Under the pieces are notes generated by a model. It had not been told where the DNA came from. It saw only the letters and a list, made by a program, of their open reading frames with translations, and searched no databases. From positions 1 to 64,000 of the forward strand of contig CAMLRS010000007.1 of NCBI GenBank assembly GCA_946482515.1: a stretch of 64,000 nt of DNA. The letters run 5' to 3'. The first letter of the stretch is position 1, and every line of letters begins with the position of its first letter. This DNA is from an uncultured Flavobacteriales bacterium. Lineage in GTDB: Bacteria > Bacteroidota > Bacteroidia > Flavobacteriales > Crocinitomicaceae. This document shows, piece by piece, positions 41,887-49,414 of the stretch. The position numbers and the translations under genes were made by a program.

Positions 41887-43179
41887 ATGAAGCAAACAGT
41901 TTCCGAATCCCTTTACGCTACTGCAAAAACCTATTTTCCCGGAGGTGTGAACTCACCGGTGCGGGCTTTTAAATCCGTTGACGGCTCGCCGTTGTTTATC
42001 CGCAAAGGCGATGGCGCTTATATCTGGGATGAGGACGATAACCAGTTCATCGATTTCTGCTGCAGCTGGGGGCCGCTGATCCTGGGTCATAACCATCCGG
42101 AGGTCTACAAAAAAGTAGTCGAAGCGCTCGGAAACGGTTCCAGCTTTGGCGCACCAACGCGCCTGGAAAACGAGCTGGCCGAGCTCATCATTGCCCGTAA
42201 TCCGTTCATTGACAAAATTCGTTTCACCAGTTCCGGAACAGAAGCTGTGATGTCGGCTATCCGCATGGCGCGCGGTTATACCGGTCGGAACAAGATCGTG
42301 AAATTCGAAGGATGTTACCATGGTCACAGTGATTCACTGCTGGTAAAAGCCGGCTCCGGGTTGGTAACGTTTGGCAATTCTTCCAGTGCCGGTGTGCCGG
42401 AAGCGTTTGTGAACGAAACATTGGTGCTGCCGCTCAACAATCCGGAGGCGCTGCATGCCTGCTTTGCTGAATACGGAAAAGAGATCGCGTGTGTGATCAT
42501 CGAGCCAATTCCGGCCAACAACGGTTTGCTGTTGCAGGAAGAAGGATTCCTGACGCTGCTCCGTGAAGTTTGTACACAACACGGCGCACTGCTGTTCTTC
42601 GATGAGGTCATTTCCGGGTTCCGCGTGGCGTTTTCCGGAGCGGCTGAATGGTACGGCATCACGCCGGACATTGTTTCCTACGGAAAGATCATCGGTGGTG
42701 GCTTGCCGGTTGGAGCTTACGGTGCGAAAAACGAAATCATGGCGCAAATTGCGCCCGACGGACCGGTTTACCAGGCCGGAACGCTTTCCGGAAATCCCGT
42801 TGCCATGGCAGCAGGGATTGCACAGCTGACGGAGATTGCCAAGCCCGGGTTCTACGAAGACCAGGAGCGTCGCACGAAGCTGTTTGTGGATCAGATCAAT
42901 CAGCACGCCCAAGCGAACAACTATCCGTTCGAGCTGGTGGCGATCGCGTCCATTTTCTGGATTTCCTTCGACAACTCGAAACGCATTCGCCAGGCAGAGG
43001 AAATCAATCCCGATATGACCGGTTTCAAGCACCTGCACCGTGCTTTGCTGGAACGCGGCGTTTACCTCGGTCCGAGCGGCTACGAAGTCGGTTTTGTGTC
43101 TTCGGCGCATACGGAAGATATCCTCGACAAAGCGGCTGCGGCATTCAACGATGCGCTCGACGCTCTTTTCAAAGCGTAA
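41887..43179 (+). CDS. hemL: Glutamate-1-semialdehyde 2,1-aminomutase
   Basis: This 430-aa PLP enzyme converts glutamate-1-semialdehyde to 5-aminolevulinate for heme synthesis. It has the PGGVNSPVRAFKSV N-terminus, the SSGTEAVMSAIRMARGYTGR motif, the KFEGCYHGHSDSLLVKAGSG segment, and the PLP lysine in SYGKIIGGGLPVGAYG. Length is typical of GSA aminomutase. The TPR protein gene starts 1 nt after its stop codon, so the two are co-transcribed. Confidence 0.97.
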   Translation: MKQTVSESLYATAKTYFPGGVNSPVRAFKSVDGSPLFIRKGDGAYIWDEDDNQFIDFCCSWGPLILGHNHPEVYKKVVEALGNGSSFGAPTRLENELAELIIARNPFIDKIRFTSSGTEAVMSAIRMARGYTGRNKIVKFEGCYHGHSDSLLVKAGSGLVTFGNSSSAGVPEAFVNETLVLPLNNPEALHACFAEYGKEIACVIIEPIPANNGLLLQEEGFLTLLREVCTQHGALLFFDEVISGFRVAFSGAAEWYGITPDIVSYGKIIGGGLPVGAYGAKNEIMAQIAPDGPVYQAGTLSGNPVAMAAGIAQLTEIAKPGFYEDQERRTKLFVDQINQHAQANNYPFELVAIASIFWISFDNSKRIRQAEEINPDMTGFKHLHRALLERGVYLGPSGYEVGFVSSAHTEDILDKAAAAFNDALDALFKA

Positions 43180-43180
43180 C

Positions 43181-43870
43181 ATGCTCAGCTTACGGCCCGG
43201 CGACGTTTTCTACGATTGTGACCAGCGAACCCGGTTGTATTACCTGTTCAAAGTCATTCGGTCGGGCGACGCCGGAAAGCTCTTCGTTGCTGCCTGGTGG
43301 CCAGAGCCAGATCTTCCGACAGTGGATAACCGCGCGGCATTTTCCGTCCGGACCGATTGTGAGGAGCTGGATCCGGCGACATTGCAGGAACCAATTGTCA
43401 TTGCACATGAATCGGTAACCACCCGCGAAACGGAAGCTTTCGACAACTTTAGCCGCATCCGCGACGGGTTGCGCAAACGCGTCCAGGAACCCGCTTTTCT
43501 GCTCGAACAGGCCCGTCAGCGCATGGCCGAAAACGCCTGGGAGGAAGCGGCCGATCTCTTTACGCTTGCGGCACCCTTTGCCAAATTCGATGCAGATCTT
43601 TTTTACCAGCGAGGCTGTTGTTACCTGCAATTGGAACGCTCTTCGGAAGCGATCGCGGATTTGGAACATTCGCTGGATTTGCGCCCCGATCATCCTGAGA
43701 CACTGTATCATTTCGCGCTGGCAGCCATCCGTTACCGGAAACCGGAAAAAGCCCGGGAAAAACTGGCGCGGTTAATAGCGCTTGAGCCGGGTAATGATGC
43801 TGCCAGGGAATTATTGAAAGAATTGTTTCCCCCTTTGGAGGGGGCTAAGGGGGAGGATAATCCAGTTTAA
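43181..43870 (+). CDS. TPR protein following hemL
   Basis: This 229-aa soluble protein has an N-terminal beta domain (~1-85, RPGDVFYDCDQRTRLYYLFKVI...) and C-terminal TPR repeats (~105-215, AENAWEEAADLFTLAAPFAKF, FYQRGCCYLQLERSSEAIADLEHSLDLRPDHPETLYHFALA split over several units). Its ATG follows the hemL stop by one base, so translation is likely coupled. The last residues (FPPLEGAKGEDNPV) are encoded by a REP-like hairpin (43826-43856), so the protein end looks extended by repeat insertion. Function unknown. Confidence 0.85.
   Translation: MLSLRPGDVFYDCDQRTRLYYLFKVIRSGDAGKLFVAAWWPEPDLPTVDNRAAFSVRTDCEELDPATLQEPIVIAHESVTTRETEAFDNFSRIRDGLRKRVQEPAFLLEQARQRMAENAWEEAADLFTLAAPFAKFDADLFYQRGCCYLQLERSSEAIADLEHSLDLRPDHPETLYHFALAAIRYRKPEKAREKLARLIALEPGNDAARELLKELFPPLEGAKGEDNPV
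43826..43856. repeat. REP-like half element inside a coding end
   Basis: TTTCCCCCTTTGGAGGGGG then CTAAGGGGGAGG. It overlaps the last codons of the TPR gene. Confidence 0.7.
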
Positions 43871-44004
43871 CAGATTCACCGTCAATGTTAAAGAAAGACA
43901 AATACATCACCCATCTCCAAAAACCTTTAATGCGATCGGAGAAAGTCTAATTGTTTTTCTCACTTTTGCATTGATCGTAATACGTTCACGCTGAAGTACA
44001 CCCC

Positions 44005-45528
44005 ATGCCCATTATCGGTAAACTACTGAAAAAAACCTCGGAGATCACGTATCGCCGCACATCTCGCAAGGGACTTGATTACAAGGATCAGTTAAAGACC
44101 CTTCAAAAATTGCTGCGTCATTGTGCCCGCACGGATTTCGGGAACCAACACTTTTTTACCGACATTCTCCACGAAGAGGATATCGTGGCTGCTTTCCAGC
44201 GCCATGTGCCACTCACGGATTACGACCGTTTCCACAACGAATGGCTCTACCGCTCTATTGAGGGCGAACGCGATGTGACCTGGCCGGGCGTGGTAAAATA
44301 CTATGCCCTTTCCTCCGGAACAACCGGCTCGCCAAGCAAGCGCATTCCCGTAACCCGGCAAATGATCCGCTCGTTCCAGCGCACCAGCATCAAGCAATTT
44401 ACTTCCGTAGCCGAAATGGACCTGCCGGAAGTGTTTTTCCAGAAATCGTTCCTCGCTGTAGGTGGTTCCACCAAGCTCGAAAAGGTGGGCAAGCACATCG
44501 AAGGCGATATGTCCGGGATTCTGAAGAAACATACATCCATCGTGTTGTCGCCGCTCACCAAGCCCGATAGCGCTACGGCCGAGATCCGCAACTGGAACGA
44601 AAAGCTCGACAAGCTGGTTGAAATGGCTCCTTCGTGGGATATCAGCACAATTGCCGGTGTTCCCAGCTGGTGCATCATGCTCATGGAACGTATCGTGGAG
44701 CATTACAAGGTGAACAACATCCACGATGTCTGGCCGAACCTTGAGCTGTATTTGTTCGGAGGCGTTTACATCGAGCCGTATTTGGCGCGTTTGAATAAAG
44801 TCATCGGGCGACCGATCCATGTGCTCAACACCTACCTGGCCAGCGAAGGCTATTTTGCCTACCAGGCGCATGAAGAAAGCGAAGGCATGCAGATGCTGCT
44901 CAAAAACGGTATTTTCTTTGAATTCATTCCGTTCAACCGCGAAAACTTCGACGAAGAAGGAAACGTGAAAGAAGGTGCTACGGCGCTGACGATCGATACG
45001 GTTCACGAAGGCGAAGATTATGCAATGGTCATTTCTACCAACGCAGGTTTGTGGCGCTACATGATCGGCGACCTCGTTCAGTTTACGGATGTAAAACGCC
45101 GCGAGATAAAGATCACCGGCCGCATCAAGCAATACATGAGCCTTTCAGGGGAACACCTGTCACTCGATAACATCAACGTCGCCATTCAGAAAGCGGGCGA
45201 AGAGCTTGGGATCGACATCCCGGAATTCTGTCTCTTTGCCGATATGGAAAAGCAATGTCACCGCTGGTATTTCGGCACCAGTCATCCGGTCGATGCTAAC
45301 GAGCTGATGGCAATCGTTGACCGCAAGATCGGTGAACTGAATGACGATTACAAAGCTGTCCGCAAATACGATACGCTCAAACAACCAATCGCTTCCCGCA
45401 CCGACGTCAGCCTGTTCTATCAATTCCTGGCTGAAAGAGGCCGCTTCAATTCCCAAAGCAAATTCCCGCGGGTCATGAACCAGCAACAGTCACAGGAATG
45501 GGTGAAGTTCCTGGAAGGCAAGCAGTAA
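44005..45528 (+). CDS. GH3-family acyl-adenylating protein
   Basis: This 507-aa protein belongs to the GH3 auxin-responsive family, an ANL-type adenylating enzyme that joins carboxylates to amines. Motifs in order: YYALSSGTTGSPSKRIP (P-loop-like, ~108-124), WPNLELYLFGGVYIEPY, the NTYLASEGYFAYQ segment, YMIGDLVQFTD with conserved Asp, and KITGRIKQYMSLSGEHL. In Bacteroidota these genes are common but their substrates are not known. It is monocistronic here, with a decayed paralog fragment of an unrelated gene downstream. Confidence 0.92.
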   Translation: MPIIGKLLKKTSEITYRRTSRKGLDYKDQLKTLQKLLRHCARTDFGNQHFFTDILHEEDIVAAFQRHVPLTDYDRFHNEWLYRSIEGERDVTWPGVVKYYALSSGTTGSPSKRIPVTRQMIRSFQRTSIKQFTSVAEMDLPEVFFQKSFLAVGGSTKLEKVGKHIEGDMSGILKKHTSIVLSPLTKPDSATAEIRNWNEKLDKLVEMAPSWDISTIAGVPSWCIMLMERIVEHYKVNNIHDVWPNLELYLFGGVYIEPYLARLNKVIGRPIHVLNTYLASEGYFAYQAHEESEGMQMLLKNGIFFEFIPFNRENFDEEGNVKEGATALTIDTVHEGEDYAMVISTNAGLWRYMIGDLVQFTDVKRREIKITGRIKQYMSLSGEHLSLDNINVAIQKAGEELGIDIPEFCLFADMEKQCHRWYFGTSHPVDANELMAIVDRKIGELNDDYKAVRKYDTLKQPIASRTDVSLFYQFLAERGRFNSQSKFPRVMNQQQSQEWVKFLEGKQ

Positions 45529-45587
45529 TCACCATCCTCCTTCGGCGGATCTACGACAAGGAGCAAGTTTTTTATTTAGCCATATTT

Positions 45588-45640
45588 CTTAAGGCAGCAA
45601 AGGGATTTGTAGTAATATCTCCGATCTGTCTCCATTCCGC
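45588..45640. repeat. 53-bp dispersed repeat, copy 1
   Basis: It begins CTTAAGGCAGCAAAGGGATT and ends CTCCATTCCGC. The copy at 57775-57827 has the same length with 4 mismatches. Here it abuts a broken paralog of the gene at 57994. Confidence 0.8.
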
Positions 45641-45715
45641 GACGGCGTCATGAAAAAGTTGCGCAAAAAGCTGACGATGGGTGAACCGGAAGTGATTGCA
45701 CACATAGATACATGA
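45638..45715 (+). pseudogene. Fragment of a paralog of the gene at 57994-58533
   Basis: The frame encodes RDGVMKKLRKKLT then diverges to a stop at 45713-45715. The intact gene at 57994 ends SRDGVMKKLRKKLTKRVNRKWK. DNA identity is high across the shared part. It has lost its 5' region, which is replaced by the 53-bp repeat. It is therefore a decayed copy, not a gene. Confidence 0.7.
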
Positions 45716-45750
45716 ACACCTTAAGGCTTTTCTGTTGAATATCGACACTG

Positions 45751-45784
45751 TTTTTTGTGTTCAGGACTAAAAATCTTAACTTGT
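45751..45784 (+). promoter_or_regulatory. Promoter of the 269-aa T9SS protein gene
   Basis: TTTTTTG (45751-45757) and TAACTTGT (45777-45784) are separated by 19 nt, as at 24298-24331. The start codon is 27 nt after the -7 box. Confidence 0.65.
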
Positions 45785-45810
45785 TCTATTAACCCAATAA
45801 TCAATTCATT

Positions 45811-46620
45811 ATGAAACAAGCTTTACTTTTCGTATTTGCAGGTGTATTAAGCGTGTATACCTCTGCGCAAGTTTTAACAGATCCTTCTTTAGAATCCAGC
45901 GGCCCGAACAATACTCCCTGGTCTTCTACTTCCACCACTTTCGGAACATCCTTCTGTGATGCTGCGAGTTGCGGAACCTGTGGCGGTCCCTGCGTTCCAA
46001 ACACCGGATCCTGGTATGCATGGTTCGGAGGCACAACAAACGCCGAAGTCGGGACAATCGCTCAGACATTTAATGCAACAGCTTCCGGAACAGGTGTTTT
46101 AACCTACTTTCTGAAGGTTCCTATGAGAGGTGAAATCGGTGATACGCTTTCCATTATAATGGATGGTACCACTATCAGCGAAACAGCTACTGTTGATTCC
46201 ATCGGCGCTTATCAGGAAGTGACGTTGGATGTCGGTAACGTTACTATGGGCTCACATAACCTGACGATCAGGTTTCAGAAACAAGCCGGTGCTAACGTTG
46301 TAAACGTGCTGGTAGATGATATTCAATTAACTGTTGGAGGACCTGTCGGAATCGAAGAAATTGATTTTAGTAACGGAATTCAGATTTCAAACAACATGGA
46401 ATCCGGGGAAATTATGATTGCGTACAACTTTAATGAGAATCAAAATATCCGCATTACTGTAACAGATATCACCGGTAAGATTGTTTACAATGGTCAATTT
46501 ACCAATCAGCAAGCCGATCAGCATTTAATCAATTCAAACAGCTGGTCTTCGGGTCTTTACAATGTAACCTTAACATCTGACAAAGGTTTAATGAAGACAA
46601 AAAAGGTTGTTGTCAACTAA
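45811..46620 (+). CDS. Small secreted T9SS sorting-domain protein
   Basis: This 269-aa exported protein has a signal peptide (~1-20, ending YTSAQ), a Cys-containing stretch (FCDAASCGTCGGPCVPNTG, ~50-68), a beta-sandwich domain with NLTIRFQKQ and VDDIQLT strands (~70-175), and a T9SS sorting domain (~188-269, ending GLYNVTLTSDKG...KKVVVN). No enzyme motif is seen. Promoter and terminator both look strong. Codon use is more AT-ending than in neighbouring genes. Confidence 0.88.
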   Translation: MKQALLFVFAGVLSVYTSAQVLTDPSLESSGPNNTPWSSTSTTFGTSFCDAASCGTCGGPCVPNTGSWYAWFGGTTNAEVGTIAQTFNATASGTGVLTYFLKVPMRGEIGDTLSIIMDGTTISETATVDSIGAYQEVTLDVGNVTMGSHNLTIRFQKQAGANVVNVLVDDIQLTVGGPVGIEEIDFSNGIQISNNMESGEIMIAYNFNENQNIRITVTDITGKIVYNGQFTNQQADQHLINSNSWSSGLYNVTLTSDKGLMKTKKVVVN

Positions 46621-46640
46621 TTTAAAATAGGATCAAAAGA

Positions 46641-46676
46641 AAAGAGGTGGCATGATGTATCATGTCACCTCTTTTT
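46641..46676 (+). terminator. Rho-independent terminator
   Basis: AAAGAGGTGGCATGA (46641-46655) pairs with TCATGTCACCTCTTT (46660-46674) with one mismatch across a 4-nt loop, then TTTTT. It lies 20 nt past the T9SS gene stop. Confidence 0.9.
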
Positions 46677-46689
46677 ATACAATTAAATC

Positions 46690-47046
46690 CTAGAGTCCCC
46701 TAAAAAATGCCACCGCGTTCTCCACGTCTTTTTTCGCGTTGCCGATGAAAATGTGGTCGTCGTAGATAATGAACGGCCGCTTCAGGAAGGTATATTCTTC
46801 GAGCATGTATTTGCGATAATCGCCGGCCGTGAGGTTCATTTCATGCAAGCCCCAGCCGCGGTATTTGAGCGCGCGCTTGGAAAACAGCGCTTCGTACGAT
46901 CCCACTTTTTCTTTGAGCCAATCGAGTGTTTGGCCGTCGATATTGGTTTCCTTGATGTCGATCATTTCGACTTCAGGACCCGGTTTTACTTTCGCCAGAA
47001 TTTCAGCACAGGTCGAGCAGGTGCTCAGGTAATAAATGCGTTTCAT
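46690..47046 (-). CDS. ArsC/Spx-family thioredoxin-fold protein
   Basis: This 118-aa cytoplasmic protein matches the arsenate reductase/Spx family. It has a CSTCAEIL motif (Cys10, Cys13) at the end of the first strand and the FSKRALKYRGW and FLKRPFIIYDDHIFIG segments (a cis-Pro-like turn in KRPF). The CxxC favours a redox role; the Spx-like RNA polymerase role of firmicutes cannot be assumed. The stop lies 14 nt from the terminator of the convergent T9SS gene. Confidence 0.88.
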   Translation of the reverse strand: MKRIYYLSTCSTCAEILAKVKPGPEVEMIDIKETNIDGQTLDWLKEKVGSYEALFSKRALKYRGWGLHEMNLTAGDYRKYMLEEYTFLKRPFIIYDDHIFIGNAKKDVENAVAFFRGL

Positions 47047-47054
47047 GGATTCGT

Positions 47055-47960
47055 TTAACGGTTTTGCATGTATTCGTCGTTGCGCTTCTTGTCTTCAGGG
47101 CTTCCGGTGTTGCAGCCGTTCGATTTCTTCGTGAAGTGATGGATCCACTTGATTTGCAAATGCGCTGGCCAGTAGTTGCTGGAATACCATTGAATGGTCG
47201 GTTTGGCCTTGTTGAATTCGTAAATCCCGACAGCCGGCAAATAAAAACCGAAAACGAGGTAATCGCCCCGACGGATTTTATAATTGAAGCCCAAATGACC
47301 GTGGAGCTGTACCATGAAGTCTTTCTGGAATTTCAGCGGAGCAGCCGAAGCCGTATGATAGCCTTCTTTCGGGGCCGACAGAATATTGTAATTGAAGTTG
47401 AAGCCCAAACCTGTTTCGAGGTGCCATTTTTCATTCAGCAAAGTGAAACGATCGGCAGTAATGCGAGCAGTTAAGTAGCCGTTGTAAAATTTCGATTCTT
47501 CTTCCTGCGAATAGGCGAAGTTGCCCAGCGCATCGGTAAAGTCAACGACGGTTTTTTCTGCCCCGCCGATGTAATCGAAACCGATTCCCCAGTCATAACG
47601 ATGAAAAATATTCCCGCCAATGCGTTTGATTTTCCACGATTCCACGATTCTGGACGATTTCAGACGGTAATGCGCCATACCGATGTCGATAAAAGCACCA
47701 ACACGTCCCGACGGATCGATGTGCGTGGTCGTTGGACGGGTATTTTCGTCTGCGCCCTGGTAATCGTCGATGCGGTTGCGGGTAAACGTGTAGTTCGGGC
47801 CGAACGAGATCTGCAAACCGACTTTGGAAATGTCACGGTAATCTTCTGCACCTCCGAAGAAGTCTCTCCGGCTCTTGCCGCTGAAATCCCGCGACTTCTG
47901 TGCCTCCGCCGGGAAGGCTGCCAGAAGCAGTGCCGTTAAAACCATCCATGCATTTCTCAT
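47055..47960 (-). CDS. Outer-membrane beta-barrel protein
   Basis: This 301-aa protein has a signal peptide (~1-20, ending FPAEAQ) and a beta-barrel pattern: alternating strands with aromatic girdles (VGLQISFGPNYTFTRN, VGAFIDIGMAHYRL, WHLETGLGFNFNYN, GDYLVFGFYLPAVGIYEFN). The C-terminus continues past the barrel with a KSNGCNTGSPEDKKRNDEYMQNR tail. It resembles PorT/OmpA-like barrels of Bacteroidota, but no specific family is claimed. The ArsC-like gene starts 8 nt downstream, so they may be co-transcribed. Confidence 0.85.
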   Translation of the reverse strand: MRNAWMVLTALLLAAFPAEAQKSRDFSGKSRRDFFGGAEDYRDISKVGLQISFGPNYTFTRNRIDDYQGADENTRPTTTHIDPSGRVGAFIDIGMAHYRLKSSRIVESWKIKRIGGNIFHRYDWGIGFDYIGGAEKTVVDFTDALGNFAYSQEEESKFYNGYLTARITADRFTLLNEKWHLETGLGFNFNYNILSAPKEGYHTASAAPLKFQKDFMVQLHGHLGFNYKIRRGDYLVFGFYLPAVGIYEFNKAKPTIQWYSSNYWPAHLQIKWIHHFTKKSNGCNTGSPEDKKRNDEYMQNR

Positions 47961-48002
47961 ACGCCGAAACTTTATGTAAATATGGGAAAGAGTTGGTATT
48001 GG

Positions 48003-49340
48003 TTACGAAACCAGCTCTAACATTTTTTCCATGACAAACGGTTCATTCCACTTTTCATGGATGTTTTCCAGCTGCATCACTTTATCCATCACCACCTGCT
48101 GACGCGCGTCGTTTTTCAAGGCATCGCTGTAACGCGTATGGCTGAATGTTACCTGTGAGTACAATGGCAGCCATTTATCCGGGTGCAGCTGGGTGAACTT
48201 CGCTTCGATCTTTTTGCGCAGCAGGAAATCCGGATCGGCAGTCAGATCGCGCATTTCTACGTAGTTCAGCAACGCGAGGTCGAGAATGGCATTTCCATCC
48301 GGTACGCGGAATTCGGAAAAACGCCCTAAAAGGCCGTCCCAATTGCCTCCGGCGTCTTTGTACATCTGGTCGAATACGGTGCAGTCTTCGAAGCCGCAGT
48401 TCATTCCTTGTCCGTAGAACGGAACGATCGCATGAGCAGCATCGCCGAGCAGCAAGACTTTATCCTGGTAGTTCCAAGGCTCGCAGCGCACCATGATGAG
48501 CGTCGATGTCGGGTTGCCGAAATAATCGTCGATCAGGGTCGGCATCATCGGAACTGCATCCGGGAAGGTTTTCTGGAAGAAATCGCTGACCTGTTCGCGC
48601 GTTTTCAGGGTGTCAAACGACGTTTCGCCAAACATCGGGAAGAACAGCGTGCAGGTAAAGCTGCCGTCGAGGTTGGCCAGTGCGATCATCATGAATTCGC
48701 CGCGCGGCCAGATGTGCAGACAGTTTTTATCGAGTTTGTGCGTACCGTCCGGATTGGCTGGAATAACGAGCTCTTTGTAGCCGTGGTCGAGGAATTTCTG
48801 CGAATAATCAAACATCGTCGATTTTTGCATGCGCATGCGCACAGCCGAAAAAGCGCCGTCGGTAGCAAAAACGCGGTCGAAACGATGCGATTCTTCGGTT
48901 TTATCAACGGTGTGACGGAATTTCAGCGTATTGGTGCTCAGATCCAAATCTTCGCATTTGCGATCGAAGTAGTACCGGATGTTCGGGTAATCATCCGCCA
49001 GGTTCATCAGCTTCTGGTTCAGTCCACCGCGCGAAACGGAGTAAATAGCCTGGTCTTCCCGACCGTAAGCCTGATAGGAAAGCGAGCCGTCCAATGCGTG
49101 CATACAGCGTTTGTACATCGGGATGGCGATTGCGCGGATATCGTCAGCGATCCCGGCCAGCTCGAGGGCTTTCCAGCCACGGTCCGACAACGCCAGGTTG
49201 ATGGATTTTCCGCTCAGCAATTTCGCCTGTCGCAGATCTTCGCGACGCTCGAACACCGAAACGTTGTATCCTTTTTGTGCCATCAGGATGGCCTGCAGAC
49301 TTCCCACGAGTCCTGCTCCTACAATTGCAATGTCTTTCAT
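48003..49340 (-). CDS. kmo: Kynurenine 3-monooxygenase
   Basis: This 445-aa FAD-dependent aromatic hydroxylase converts kynurenine to 3-hydroxykynurenine. It has the N-terminal FAD motif IVGAGLVGSLQAILMAQKGY (5-24), the SGKSINLALSDRGW segment, and the second FAD motif LLGDAAHAIVPFYGQGMNCGFEDC. Length fits bacterial KMO without membrane anchor. It supports the kynurenine route to NAD together with kynU at 40516. A REP-like half element separates it from the upstream protease gene on the same strand. Confidence 0.97.
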   Translation of the reverse strand: MKDIAIVGAGLVGSLQAILMAQKGYNVSVFERREDLRQAKLLSGKSINLALSDRGWKALELAGIADDIRAIAIPMYKRCMHALDGSLSYQAYGREDQAIYSVSRGGLNQKLMNLADDYPNIRYYFDRKCEDLDLSTNTLKFRHTVDKTEESHRFDRVFATDGAFSAVRMRMQKSTMFDYSQKFLDHGYKELVIPANPDGTHKLDKNCLHIWPRGEFMMIALANLDGSFTCTLFFPMFGETSFDTLKTREQVSDFFQKTFPDAVPMMPTLIDDYFGNPTSTLIMVRCEPWNYQDKVLLLGDAAHAIVPFYGQGMNCGFEDCTVFDQMYKDAGGNWDGLLGRFSEFRVPDGNAILDLALLNYVEMRDLTADPDFLLRKKIEAKFTQLHPDKWLPLYSQVTFSHTRYSDALKNDARQQVVMDKVMQLENIHEKWNEPFVMEKMLELVS

Positions 49341-49352
49341 TCTTTATTCTTT

Positions 49353-49383
49353 CTCCCCCTTTGGAGGGGGACACAGGGGGAGG
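49353..49383. repeat. Half copy of the REP-like element
   Basis: CTCCCCCTTTGGAGGGGG followed by ACACAGGGGGAGG, between kmo and the S41 protease gene. Confidence 0.65.
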
Positions 49384-49414
49384 ACATGATAAAACCACCC
49401 ACATTTATATTCTC

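Noticed and set aside
47064..47474. 136-codon plus-strand frame in the outer-membrane barrel gene
   Set aside because: Antisense shadow with no motif.
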